Shown piece by piece: positions 39,386-49,000 of a stretch of DNA of 64,000 nt (its first letter is position 1; each line of letters opens with the position of its first letter). The notes beneath the pieces were generated by a model. The model was not told the DNA's origin. It searched no databases and saw only the letters and a list, made by a program, of their open reading frames with translations. This DNA is from DCFW01 sp963790715 (GTDB lineage Bacteria > Bacteroidota > Bacteroidia > Bacteroidales > Bacteroidaceae). Position numbers and translations under genes: made by a program. The stretch lies in contig CAWBPN010000018.1 of assembly GCA_963790715.1 (NCBI GenBank), forward strand, positions 124,001 through 188,000, read 5' to 3'.

Positions 39386-39417
39386 CAAAGATACTTCAAA
39401 TAAAGCAAACAGCCAAA
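39386..39417 (-). promoter_or_regulatory. Promoter of rplY/ctc-pth-hslR
   Basis: On the minus strand TTTG (39417-39414) is followed after exactly 20 bases by TATCTTTG (39393-39386), a full match to the Bacteroidota promoter. The leader to the ATG at 39299 is about 80 bases. Confidence 0.7.
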
Positions 39418-39420
39418 CTC

Positions 39421-39876
39421 TTAATCAAAATCTATATCAATTTTTATATCACCGTCTTTATTTGCCTCATCTTTGCCTTCATCCTTGGCATCATCTTCAC
39501 TATCATCTTTCTTCGGTTCAGTCAACAAGGGAGCAGCTTCATCAGTATTACTTGTTTCATTATCTTTCTTTTGTTCGTAATAATCAGTATCGGGTTGATT
39601 ATCACAAATATAATCCATTGTATCTTTCAATCCGGACAGAAACTTCTCGAAATCCTCACGATAAAGGAAAATCTTATGTTTTTCAAAACTTACTTGCATA
39701 TCGTCTCCTTCACCGGTAATAATCTTTTTGCTTTCAGTGACAGCAAGAAACATCTCACCCTTCCTGTTTTTCTTCACATCCACGTAGTATATACGCTTGC
39801 CTGCTTTAATTGCCTTTGAATAAACGATGTCTTTTTCGTTTAATTCGGCTCCACTTTTCTTTTTAATCTCTTCCAT
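39421..39876 (-). CDS. PUR-family DNA/RNA-binding protein (DUF3276)
   Basis: A 151-residue cytoplasmic protein. The N-terminal 90 residues carry the PUR-alpha-like fold of DUF3276: DIVYSKAIKAGKRIYYVDVKKNRKGEMFLAVTESKK and KHKIFLYREDFEKFLSGL. Borrelia and Bacteroidota members bind single- or double-stranded nucleic acid. The C-terminal 55 residues are a disordered acidic tail (DDSEDDAKDEGKDEANKDGD). It is a single gene divergent from nusB. Confidence 0.88.
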   Translation of the reverse strand: MEEIKKKSGAELNEKDIVYSKAIKAGKRIYYVDVKKNRKGEMFLAVTESKKIITGEGDDMQVSFEKHKIFLYREDFEKFLSGLKDTMDYICDNQPDTDYYEQKKDNETSNTDEAAPLLTEPKKDDSEDDAKDEGKDEANKDGDIKIDIDFD

Positions 39877-39963
39877 TTTTATCTCTATTTATCAATAAAT
39901 CGAGTCCAAAATTGAATATTTTTTTTGTACTGTCAAAAGAAAGTAAAGAAAAAAATCAATTTA

Positions 39964-39995
39964 TTTGCAATAAGTAGTAAAAATATATAATTTTG
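39964..39995 (+). promoter_or_regulatory. Promoter of nusB operon
   Basis: TTTG (39964-39967), 20-base gap, TAATTTTG (39988-39995): a full consensus match. It lies over the earlier in-frame TTG at 39993 and so fixes the nusB start at the ATG at 40029. Confidence 0.7.
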
Positions 39996-40028
39996 CCCTC
40001 GAAACAAAATGAAGTTGAAAAAACAGTT

Positions 40029-40955
40029 ATGATTAACAGAGCTCTTATACGAACAAAGATCGTGCAAATAGTATATGCATATTGCCAAAACGAAAACAAG
40101 AACTTGGATAATGGTGAAAAAGAATTATTCTTCAGTCTTTCCAAAGCATATGATCTATACAACTTTCTTTTATTATTAATGGTGGAAGTAACCAGATATG
40201 CACGGCAGCGTATTGAAACCGAAATAACAAACGCCACAATAACCCAACAGACGGGAATATTCAATAAAAGATTTGTAAATAATCGTTTTATATCACAATT
40301 AGAGGTAAACGAACAGTTGAACGAATTCGTAAACAACAAAAACAAAAGCTGGGGCGGGGAGACTAATTTCATCAAAAAACTGCTTGGACAAATAGAAGGC
40401 TCTGATATTTATAAAGCTTACATGACTTCAAACGAGAATTCTTACGAGGACGACCGTGAAGTATGGCGTAGACTCTACAAGACTTTTATTCAAAGGAATG
40501 ACGATCTTGACCAGATACTCGAAGATCAAAGCCTTTACTGGAACGATGATAAAGAAGTAATAGACACATTCGTGATTAAAACAATAAAAAAATTCGATGA
40601 AAGCAACAAAGGTGCGCAGCCGTTACTGCCTGAGTTTAAAGACGAAGAAGATATGGAATTTGCCCGTCGCTTGTTTCGTCGCACAATAATGAACCAGGAT
40701 TTCTATCGCCACCTTATCAGTGAAGGTACACGTAATTGGACACTCGACCGCATAGCGCTGATGGATGTAATCATTATGCAAGTAGCATTGGCTGAAATAC
40801 TCAGTTTTCCATCAATACCTATAAATGTTTCGCTTAACGAATATGTAGAGATAGCAAAACACTACAGCACACCCAAAAGTGGAGCCTTCATCAATGGTAC
40901 TTTGGATGGAATAGTTAATCAATTGAAAAAAGAGGGTAAATTAGAGAAAAACTAA
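40029..40955 (+). CDS. nusB: Transcription antitermination factor NusB
   Basis: RNA-binding factor for rRNA antitermination with NusE. It is 308 residues from the ATG at 40029 (MINRALIRTKIVQIVYAY), which I choose because the upstream TTG start sits inside the promoter. Bacteroidota NusB is long, with a large insert (about 60-190) between the first helices and the conserved C-terminal NusB core: NWTLDRIALMDVIIMQVALAEIL, IPINVSLNEYVEIAKHYSTPKSGAFINGTLDGIV (about 240-300). First gene of a five-gene run ending with DUF5606. Confidence 0.95.
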   Translation: MINRALIRTKIVQIVYAYCQNENKNLDNGEKELFFSLSKAYDLYNFLLLLMVEVTRYARQRIETEITNATITQQTGIFNKRFVNNRFISQLEVNEQLNEFVNNKNKSWGGETNFIKKLLGQIEGSDIYKAYMTSNENSYEDDREVWRRLYKTFIQRNDDLDQILEDQSLYWNDDKEVIDTFVIKTIKKFDESNKGAQPLLPEFKDEEDMEFARRLFRRTIMNQDFYRHLISEGTRNWTLDRIALMDVIIMQVALAEILSFPSIPINVSLNEYVEIAKHYSTPKSGAFINGTLDGIVNQLKKEGKLEKN

Positions 40956-40990
40956 TACCTTTGTTATATTAATTAGAAAATATTTAAATT

Positions 40991-41308
40991 ATGAACTTAC
41001 TATCGGTTTTATTGGCAGCTCCTGCGCAAGCAAGCGGTAGCAGCTATTTTTGGATTATGATGATTGTGATGTTCGCCATCATTTATTTCTTCATGATTCG
41101 TCCACAGAACAAGAAACAAAAAGAAATTCAGAAATTCCGCGCCAGCATTCAAGTTGGTGATGAAGTTGTTACAGCCGGTGGCATTCACGGTACGATTAAA
41201 GAGATAGACGGCTCGACTGTTGTCGTTGAAATTGCCAATAACGTAAAGATTAAGGTAGAAAAGAGTTCTATCTACAAAACAGGGACAGCCGCAAACGAAG
41301 GCAAATAA
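40991..41308 (+). CDS. yajC: Sec translocon accessory subunit YajC
   Basis: Inner-membrane partner of SecDF. The 105-residue protein has one membrane helix (about 15-35, SYFWIMMIVMFAIIYFFMIRPQNKK) followed by the conserved IRPQNKKQKE and the soluble domain IQVGDEVVTAGGIHGTIKEIDG. Located between nusB and the YbbR-like gene; a TACCTTTG box at 40956-40963 might add an internal promoter. Confidence 0.95.
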   Translation: MNLLSVLLAAPAQASGSSYFWIMMIVMFAIIYFFMIRPQNKKQKEIQKFRASIQVGDEVVTAGGIHGTIKEIDGSTVVVEIANNVKIKVEKSSIYKTGTAANEGK

Positions 41309-41336
41309 TTATTGAAACCTTTAAAGAGAATAAATA

Positions 41337-42338
41337 ATGTTCGAAGAAAAGAACATAAAACATTCTTCTATAAATAAAAAGAAAGTCAGAAACTTGGTGT
41401 TTAGTCCACACAACAGAGAGTTTCTGACTTTTTTGTTATTCTTGTTTGTATCTGCATGTTTCTGGCTTATACAAACTCTAAAAAATCAATTTGAAACATC
41501 TTTTGAAGTACCGGTCTGCTTGGTTAATGTGCCAAAGAATGCTATAATCACGCTTGATCCGCCGACAAGTATTCATATCACCATACGTGACAAAGGCACA
41601 ACGCTGCTTTCAATACTGTTCACAAAAAAGCCGACACCTATTAATATCGACTTTAATCAATACAGCAATTCGCATGATATAGTAAAGATACCGGTGGGTA
41701 ACTTTTCAAAAAGGATAGCATCACAATTCGGTAAATCCACAAAAATAGTAACTATCAAACCTGATACTATTGAATACATCTATTCAATAGGTAAATTCAA
41801 GAAAGTACCAGTGCGCTTCAACGGAGTATTATCAACCCGCATGCAATACAATTGCACTGACACTATTTGTTCACCTCAATTCGTTACCGTATATGCGCCT
41901 GAACATATTTTGCGAAAAATCACCGAGGCAGTAACGAAGTATGAACATTTCACAAATTTAGCCGATACATTCCGCCAAGCAATTGAAATACAACCGATAA
42001 ATGGTGCTAAATTCGACCCTCAATATGTTTTATATACTTTCCCTATCGACATACTGACGGAGAAAACAATAGAAATACCCGTAAAAGGCGTAGGATTTCC
42101 AAAGAACAAGTTATTAAAAGTATTCCCGTCAAAAATACAAGTAAATTTCATGGTGGGGTTGCATCGTTTCAAATTTGTAAATGCATCTGACTTTTCTATA
42201 GAGATACCATACAGCGACCTAATCAACAACAAGTCGACGAAATACCGATTACGACTGAAGATATTCCCATACGGGATAAGCCACATAAGAATAATACCTG
42301 AGAACATAGATTATTTAATCGAAGAACACAACGAATAG
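41337..42338 (+). CDS. YbbR-domain membrane-anchored protein
   Basis: A 333-residue protein with a single N-terminal membrane helix (about 30-48, FLTFLLFLFVSACFWLIQTL) and an exported part of YbbR-type beta domains (about 55-325; EVPVCLVNVPKNAIITLDPPTSIHITIRDKG, repeated later as IEIPVKGVGFPKNKLLKVFPSKIQV). In Firmicutes the YbbR protein CdaR regulates the diadenylate cyclase CdaA. No cyclase gene is adjacent here, so that role is not shown. The stop is 3 bases before coaE. Confidence 0.85.
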   Translation: MFEEKNIKHSSINKKKVRNLVFSPHNREFLTFLLFLFVSACFWLIQTLKNQFETSFEVPVCLVNVPKNAIITLDPPTSIHITIRDKGTTLLSILFTKKPTPINIDFNQYSNSHDIVKIPVGNFSKRIASQFGKSTKIVTIKPDTIEYIYSIGKFKKVPVRFNGVLSTRMQYNCTDTICSPQFVTVYAPEHILRKITEAVTKYEHFTNLADTFRQAIEIQPINGAKFDPQYVLYTFPIDILTEKTIEIPVKGVGFPKNKLLKVFPSKIQVNFMVGLHRFKFVNASDFSIEIPYSDLINNKSTKYRLRLKIFPYGISHIRIIPENIDYLIEEHNE

Positions 42339-42341
42339 ATT

Positions 42342-42965
42342 ATGACCGTCATATTAGGTATAACAGGAGGCATCGGCAGCGGTAAATCAGTTGTATCGCA
42401 TGTTTTGCGCACAATGGACATACCTGTTTACGATTGCGATTCCAGAGCAAAAGCTTTGGACGAAACAGATGAAGTTATTCGCGATGGATTAATAAAGCTG
42501 GTGGGTAATGAAGTATACTCGCGAAGTGGAAAATTAGACCGTGAAAAGCTTGCCGAATACCTATTTGCATCTAAAGAACATACCGCGCAAATCAATTCAT
42601 TGATTCATCCACGTGTAAAGGCAGATATTATGCAATGGTTGCTAAATCAAAGCGGGCATCAACTCGTAGGCATAGAATCAGCCATACTTTTCGACTCAGG
42701 CATAAATAAATTAGTTAACGACGTTATAAACGTTTCAGCGCCTGAATCGGTGCGGCTACAACGTATTGTAAAACGTGATTACACCGATATAAACAAAATT
42801 AAAGCACGAATACGCGCTCAGATGAACGATGAAGAAAGGATTAAACGCAGCAAATTCATAATCACCAATGACAATAAACATGCACTAATTCCACAAATAA
42901 TAAAGATAACGGACTTTTATTTGCAAGGAAAAAACAGTTTTATTACATTTGTGGACAATTTATAA
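42342..42965 (+). CDS. coaE: Dephospho-CoA kinase
   Basis: Last step of coenzyme A synthesis. The 207-residue protein has the P-loop GGIGSGKS (9-16), the substrate motif YDCDSRAKAL, the lid-region HPRVKADIMQW and ESAILFDSGINKLVNDVINVSAPESVRLQRIVKRD, all normal for CoaE. It follows YbbR after 3 bases and precedes DUF5606 by 20. Confidence 0.96.
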   Translation: MTVILGITGGIGSGKSVVSHVLRTMDIPVYDCDSRAKALDETDEVIRDGLIKLVGNEVYSRSGKLDREKLAEYLFASKEHTAQINSLIHPRVKADIMQWLLNQSGHQLVGIESAILFDSGINKLVNDVINVSAPESVRLQRIVKRDYTDINKIKARIRAQMNDEERIKRSKFIITNDNKHALIPQIIKITDFYLQGKNSFITFVDNL

Positions 42966-42985
42966 AAACAAAAATAGATAATACC

Positions 42986-43582
42986 ATGTTACAAACCATC
43001 TTATCAATAACCGGCCGGCCGGGATTATACAAATTAGTATCACGCGGTCGTAATATGTTGATTGTGGAATCATTAATCGACAAAAAGAGACGTCCAGCAT
43101 ATAGTAATGAAAAAGCAGTGTCCTTAAAGGATATAGCAATGTATACCGAAGACAATGAGGTACCATTGGCACAAATACTTATGGATATTAAGACAAAGGA
43201 GAATGGCGGTGAATCATCACTCAATCCTCAAGGTGCTTCTACACAAGAATTAGCCGATTATTTTGAGACGATTCTGCCCAATTATGATCGCGGGCGTGTT
43301 CATACATCAGATATTAAGAAGTTGATTTCATGGTATAACCTGCTCATCAAGAGCGGCAACAACAACTTTGAAGAGGATATAAAAGAAGAAAAAGGTGAAG
43401 AACCTGAAACATCTGAAGAAAAAAATGCTGAAGAAGCAGTAACGCAAAACGAGAAGAAGGCGACGAAGGCTGCTCCTAAAAAAACTGCAGCAGCCAAGCC
43501 TGCAAAGAAAGTAAGTGCAAAACCTGCAATTCCTAAAACCGGTGTAAGAAAATCGACTGTTAGAAAGACGGGAGATAAATAG
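42986..43582 (+). CDS. DUF5606 protein with Lys/Ala-rich tail
   Basis: A 198-residue protein conserved after coaE in Bacteroidales. The N-terminal 130 residues form the DUF5606 domain: SITGRPGLYKLVSRGRNMLIVESLIDKKRRPAYSN, VSLKDIAMYTEDNEVPL, HTSDIKKLISWYNLLI. From about 135 the chain turns acidic (EEDIKEEKGEEPETSEEK) and then strongly basic with KKATKAAPKKTAAAKPAKKVSAKP, a histone-H1-like run that could bind nucleic acid. No known activity. It ends the nusB operon; a terminator follows at 43611. Confidence 0.85.
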   Translation: MLQTILSITGRPGLYKLVSRGRNMLIVESLIDKKRRPAYSNEKAVSLKDIAMYTEDNEVPLAQILMDIKTKENGGESSLNPQGASTQELADYFETILPNYDRGRVHTSDIKKLISWYNLLIKSGNNNFEEDIKEEKGEEPETSEEKNAEEAVTQNEKKATKAAPKKTAAAKPAKKVSAKPAIPKTGVRKSTVRKTGDK

Positions 43583-43610
43583 GATTAACATCATCTAATT
43601 ATATATTTGT

Positions 43611-43647
43611 AAGGCTGTGCCAAATTTGGTGCAGCCTTATTTATTTT
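43611..43647 (+). terminator. Terminator of the nusB-DUF5606 operon
   Basis: AAGGCTGTGCCAAA (43611-43624) pairs with TTTGGTGCAGCCTT (43625-43638), with G-U pairs and almost no loop beyond the central bases, followed by a T-rich run. Confidence 0.75.
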
Positions 43648-43649
43648 TG

Positions 43650-43702
43650 AACCGTTTCATTTTGTTGCAGGCACTGAATGCCCATAGCAAAATGAAACGG
43701 TT
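43650..43702. repeat. Perfect 15-bp inverted repeat with nested hairpin
   Basis: AACCGTTTCATTTTG (43650-43664) and CAAAATGAAACGGTT (43688-43702) are exact complements around a 23-base loop, which itself holds GGCA...TGCC (43670-43673 with 43679-43682). It lies between convergent genes, just after the operon terminator and before the end of the nitroreductase gene. Confidence 0.85.
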
Positions 43703-43768
43703 ACCAAATTTTTTATAAAAATGTTTTACCTATGCGTTGTTGCACGTCATAGGTCAACAAATAACCGG

Positions 43769-44404
43769 TCATTTATATTCAATAACAAATTTATCCATCG
43801 GATTCCGCACTTTTTTCATATTTACCAACCAATCGTTAGCGGCGTCGCGATAACCCAACGGGAGTAAAAGCACACTCTTTAATCCTTTTGATTTCAAATC
43901 AAGTAATTCATCAAGTGCTTCATTGCTGAATCCTTCCATCGGCGTACAGTCAACTTTGAGTTCTGCTGCCTGAGCAATAGCCATAGCAAAACCGATATAA
44001 GCCTGACGTGCAGTGTGAACAAAGTTTTGTTCCTCCGTCTGATGTAAATAAAGCTCCTTCAGCTTGTCGGTATAAGATTTGAAACGACCGCGAGGTAAAC
44101 CGCGCTCATCGGTGGTATAATTATAAATAGTATCTATGCGCTCTTCGGTGTAATGATCCCAAGCGGCAAATACAAGCAAATGCGAACAATCGGCAACCTT
44201 TTGTTGATCCATAGCAATCGGCACGATTTTGTTCTTCAAATCCTGATTTGTAATAACCAAAACTCTAAATTGCTGCAAGCCCGAAGATGTTGGTGCCAAA
44301 CGGGCTGCTTCCAAAATTTTATACACGTCCTCTTCAGCAACTTTACGTGTCGGGTCGTACTGTTTAGTGGCATAGCGCCACTTAAGATTTTCCAATAATG
44401 CCAT
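43769..44404 (-). CDS. NfsB-like NAD(P)H nitroreductase
   Basis: Cytoplasmic FMN oxidoreductase of 211 residues. It opens LLENLKWRYATKQYDPTRKVAEEDVYKILEAARLAPTSSGLQQFRVLVI, the NfsB/YdgI-type FMN-binding start. It also has HTARQAYIGFAMAIAQAAELKVDCTPMEGF and VLLLPLGYRDAANDWLVNMKKVR. Likely reduces nitro- or quinone compounds. Single gene on the minus strand between two hairpins. Confidence 0.9.
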   Translation of the reverse strand: MALLENLKWRYATKQYDPTRKVAEEDVYKILEAARLAPTSSGLQQFRVLVITNQDLKNKIVPIAMDQQKVADCSHLLVFAAWDHYTEERIDTIYNYTTDERGLPRGRFKSYTDKLKELYLHQTEEQNFVHTARQAYIGFAMAIAQAAELKVDCTPMEGFSNEALDELLDLKSKGLKSVLLLPLGYRDAANDWLVNMKKVRNPMDKFVIEYK

Positions 44405-44495
44405 AATATTTATTGTTTATAGGTTTCGTTCTCCTTAATCTTTGAACGTAAAGATAATCTATTATACATAATTCAGCAATATTATATTACAAAAA

Positions 44496-44537
44496 GAAAG
44501 TCATAAGAAGCGTTTTTTATTGCTCCTTATGACTTTC
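44496..44537 (-). terminator. Terminator of the phosphodiesterase-SusC-SusD operon
   Basis: GAAAGTCATAAGAAGC (44496-44511) and GCTCCTTATGACTTTC (44522-44537) pair at 15 of 16 positions (the other can be G-U). On the minus strand it is followed by TTTTTG, 24 bases after the SusD stop. Confidence 0.88.
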
Positions 44538-44560
44538 ACTTACAAAACATAAATATTATA

Positions 44561-46042
44561 CTATTGTAAAATCCACATCACCTTATTTATATCGTCAGTA
44601 CCGTTAAACTGACTGGCTACTGCTGCTTTCACATTATCGCCGTTATATGTATACTCGCTTGATGGATACATCCAACGCTTCGGTACCAATCCATTATTCC
44701 CAATGCCGCTTCCAGACACATCATAAACAGGATAACCCGTTCTTCTCTGGTCGAAAAATATTTGCCACCCGGTATTCATGAACATGGAAATATGTTTTTG
44801 TATCATAATTTGCTCTATCGGATCTCCGTTTGTCAATGATACAGCGGATTGATTAATGTAATTACTTATCGTTGAAGCGTCCGTTATATTGTAGAAATTC
44901 ATTGAAGCCGTGATTCCGGCTTTATAATAACTATCTGCCGTTCCTACACTTATCCATCCTCTTTCGCTTGCCTCAGCCAAGATAAACTCCAGCTCTGAAT
45001 AATTCATAAGTACACCCGGCTCGGCAGCTACATTAAGAAAGTATCTTGAGTTAATTATAGATATACTGCCTGAAGAGGCAGCTACTTCAATATCACCCAA
45101 TGGCGCACTTCCCAAAGCACCGTTATAGGCATTAAAATCGGTTGCGGATAATCCGTTGGCTACAGCATTAGTCGTCATGCTTGCCATTTGGAACAAACGA
45201 GGGTCCTGTAAGTTTTTTAATCTGTCGACAAATGTTTTTTCCATGTAATATTCACATTGCAAGTCATTATTGTAGTAACCGGGATAGTGATTGCCGGTCT
45301 GACTTGAATATTGTATATCTCCATTGTCGCTGTTAGATGTAAAAATCGGGTACTGCGAAGGATTATTTACAATTGTGTTGAACCGTTGAACCACTTGCAG
45401 GTCGGCATCATTTGTTTTCTTTGATAAATCCATTAGGACTCTGAGGTAATAACTGTCGATAAGTTTTCTCCACTTCGTTTTATCGCCTCCGTAAACAACA
45501 TCATTATCCGGTGAAATGCTGCCTGAACTTGAAGCCAAAGCATCCGAAGCCGATTTCAAGTCATTCAAGACTTTCAGATATATTGATTTTTGAGTGTCAT
45601 ATACCGGTTTTGTAACCCCCTTATCCAGTTCTCCTACTTGTGAATAAGGAAGATCACCGAAGTCCTGCGTCATTTGTATAATAAAATACGATTTGAAGAA
45701 CTTTGAGAGACTATTATATATTGTATCTCCTGTCCTGTTTGCCTCATCACTCATCTTCATTGCCTGCTTTATATCGTCATAATTACCATAAGAAGAGGTC
45801 TGCCACGTATAATATTGACTTGGTGAGCAGTTTTCAATATAAACCATATATCGGTTAGCCAGTGCAGAAGACTCACTTACATTGTTGGCAAACCCATCCT
45901 CTTCCAATGTGGTCAAGACAAGCTGAGGCACAGTCGTAGAAGATCTGTTTGGGTCATCATGCAGTTCGGTAAGGTCGGAACAACTAATTACGAACATTCC
46001 TAAAGAAACGATCATTCCTAATTTTAAAATTATATCTTTCAT
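44561..46042 (-). CDS. SusD/RagB-family lipoprotein (SusD-like_2 type)
   Basis: Surface substrate-binding subunit of 493 residues. Lipoprotein signal with FVISC at about residues 17-21. SusD features: LTELHDDPNRSST (the usual N-terminal DPN), SYFIIQMTQDFGDLPYSQV, YLKVLNDLKSASDAL, YYLRVLMDLS, MNYSELEFILAEASERGWI and IFFDQRRTGYPVY. This is the short SusD-like_2 branch, which pairs with SusC-like receptors in loci without obvious glycosidases. It starts 10 bases after its SusC gene. Confidence 0.93.
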   Translation of the reverse strand: MKDIILKLGMIVSLGMFVISCSDLTELHDDPNRSSTTVPQLVLTTLEEDGFANNVSESSALANRYMVYIENCSPSQYYTWQTSSYGNYDDIKQAMKMSDEANRTGDTIYNSLSKFFKSYFIIQMTQDFGDLPYSQVGELDKGVTKPVYDTQKSIYLKVLNDLKSASDALASSSGSISPDNDVVYGGDKTKWRKLIDSYYLRVLMDLSKKTNDADLQVVQRFNTIVNNPSQYPIFTSNSDNGDIQYSSQTGNHYPGYYNNDLQCEYYMEKTFVDRLKNLQDPRLFQMASMTTNAVANGLSATDFNAYNGALGSAPLGDIEVAASSGSISIINSRYFLNVAAEPGVLMNYSELEFILAEASERGWISVGTADSYYKAGITASMNFYNITDASTISNYINQSAVSLTNGDPIEQIMIQKHISMFMNTGWQIFFDQRRTGYPVYDVSGSGIGNNGLVPKRWMYPSSEYTYNGDNVKAAVASQFNGTDDINKVMWILQ

Positions 46043-46052
46043 CTCTATTTAA

Positions 46053-49000
46053 TTAAAATTGAATGTTAATATTAAAGCCATAACTTCTCATTGAGGGGGA
46101 TTGTAAATTACCGTCGCCTATTTCAGGGTCAATATCCTTAATTTTTGATGCAATCCATAGGTTTCGTCCCACCAGTGAAATGCTTGCTCCCGCAAACGGT
46201 AGATTCTTCAACATCTTCTTATCAAAGTTGTATGTAAGCATAAGTTCACGTAACTTAATGAAATCTCTTTTGAAATAATGCCATGCGCAGACATTGTTGT
46301 TGTAAGTCTGCATATAGGCTATATAATTTACTGTCGTGCTGTTTGTGCCGTATGTGCGGCCGTCACTTGTGACTACACCCGTATTCGGGTCAAAAGTTGC
46401 CGATCCTCCGGTAACCGTTACACTGTTTGGAACAACGTAAGTGGATTTGCCTGCATTTGCATCATCCCTGTATTTGTTGACTGTCTCCGGTGAAGTCCCT
46501 CCCCATAGCATTTTCTGTATTGTTGAAGAACCTAACAACCCGCCCAAACTTCCGTCAAAAGAGAAAGACAAAGTCCAATTTTTATAATTCAGAGTATTGA
46601 TCAATCCATATATCAAATCAGGGTCGCTATAACCTATTTTGGTATCATACGGATTCCAAAGAGGCATACCGTTATTCCCGACAATGATTTGTCCTTTGGT
46701 ATTTCTCTGTATATCCTGAACGTATATTCCATCCGTTCTTTGTCCCTTTTGCGCCAAATTGATTCCGTATTGTTCGGTCGGAGCCAATTTAACCTGGTAA
46801 TTCCTGTAGTGCGACATATTCAATAGAGTATTCCACTTAAAATCTGTTGTTCTTACAGGGTCACCACTAATGCTTATTTCAAAACCCCTTATGCCGGTTT
46901 TGCCCTGGTAGTTTTCGACAGTCGACGTATAACCAGTTGTTCCAGACAATGTTACGTTAGTAAGAGCATCGCTGATTAGCGTATTATAGTATGTGGCATC
47001 AAGATCAATTCTATTATTGAAGAATCTCAATTCGCTACCAACTTCCCAGCTTTGCTCCAATTGGCTCTTAATATCCGAACCGATGAATGCACTTGAGTAA
47101 GAAACGGAAGCGGCATTGCCCCATTTTGTTCCTGAACCGTATGCCGTAATGAACGAGTATACTCCGTTAGGTCCGAATCCGGTACGTCCTTCCATATAAC
47201 CGCCGCGAACCTTGGCATAAGTAAGCCAATCAGGCAGTTTAGCCATGTCGGATATGACCAAACTACCGGTTACCGAAGGATAGAAATATGAATTGTTCTT
47301 TATCGGCAATGTAGATGTCTTGTCGTTTCTTCCCGTTACAGACAAGTGGCCTGCTTTAAAGATGTCAAAATCCAAATATCCGTAGAAACTGTTAGTAGCC
47401 CATTTTGTCAATCTAGAGCTTGATGTGACGTTGTTTATACTGTTTGACAAGCTGTAAAATCCGGGGATAGTTAATCCGTCTGTCGAAGATGTGCTATATC
47501 TTTGGTTTGAATAATAATTTATATAACCGCCTTCTGCTTTTAGCCTGAAATCCGGTGAAAATATCTTTTCATAAACCAAACTTGCAGTTGTGTTTATATC
47601 AAAATAATTAGTATTTTGTAAGCTGTAGTCACCGTTTGATTTTGAGCTATATCCCATAAAACTTTTCGGTATTTTATAATCTCTGAACAGAGACCAGCTA
47701 TTAACACCTGAAACCACCTTGCCTGTTAAACCCGGCAAAAACTCGTATGATACACTTGCATTGCCGAAAGTGTTGCTCTTGTCATAACTTCTTAAATATT
47801 CGTATGCGATGAAGTATGGGTTGTTGTACCAGCTAATATTGTAGTTTCTTTGTTGAATGCCTTCTTTCCCCGGTTCCCAGTAATTCTTTAAATCTCTTAC
47901 GTCTACATCGGTTCCCGTCCAAAGAATTAAGTTATAAAAATAGTTTGTTGGTCCGTAAGTCAATTCCGGAAAGTTTTTTGTATATTGTTTATTATAAGTC
48001 AATGCTCCTGAAATGTTCAACCCTTTTGCAGGTGTCATCGTTCCTCCTATCATAAAAGAGGTGTTATTTAAATCCGTGTTTGGAATAATACCGTATTGAT
48101 ATATGTTTGAGAGTGAAATTCTATAACTTCCTATTTTTCCGCCCCAGTCTACTGATATATTGTTTGACTGCAAAAGACCTGTTCTAAAGAAGTTTTTTAT
48201 ATTGTTTTTTCCTCTTGAAATCCATGGCAACGGAGTTAATTTGCCGTTTGTAGAATTCACAGGGCTGTTGTATTGAGTCGTTTCCCAATATCCGCTAGAT
48301 GTTGAAGAATCTTTTTGATCCAATTTAGGTCCCCAAACCCAGCCGCCGCCTTCGGTACCGCTACCTGAGCCGTCAACGTATGCATATTTACCGTTGTCGC
48401 CGTCACCGTATTGTGTCTGAACTTTAGGCACTCTAAGGAAACTTGGCTGAAACATCGTACTGTTGTTGAATGTTACATGAGTTTTGCCCTTTTCACCCTT
48501 TTTGGTGGTAATCATTATAGCACCTCTCAAGCCTTTAGATCCGAACAAAGCAGCTGCTACAGAGCCTTTCAACACATCTACTTTTTCTATGTCGTCTGCA
48601 TTTATTTTCCAAATATCCGAGGCGGTAGGAATTCCGTCGATAACAATCAATACATCATCTCTGCCTCTAAGTTCAATGTCGGGATCGTCAAATAATGTTG
48701 TAGAATTACGAATATCCAAACCTGCGACTTTGCCTGTCAATTGGCTCATCGCATTGTCTTCTTTGGCTTTTTCCATTGTTGCGCCTTCCACACTTTGTGT
48801 GGCATAACCGAGTGTATTTTTGTTTTTCTTAATTCCCAAAGCCGTAACGACAACTTCTTTTACTGAATTGGCAGCATCGTTAAGTATCACAACCATTTCT
48901 TGTCCGTTTACGGTAACCGTTTTCGTCACATAACCCATGTACGAAAAAGTCAATTCCTCTCCGTCTTTTGCCGATATGTTGAACTTACCGTCAACATCAG

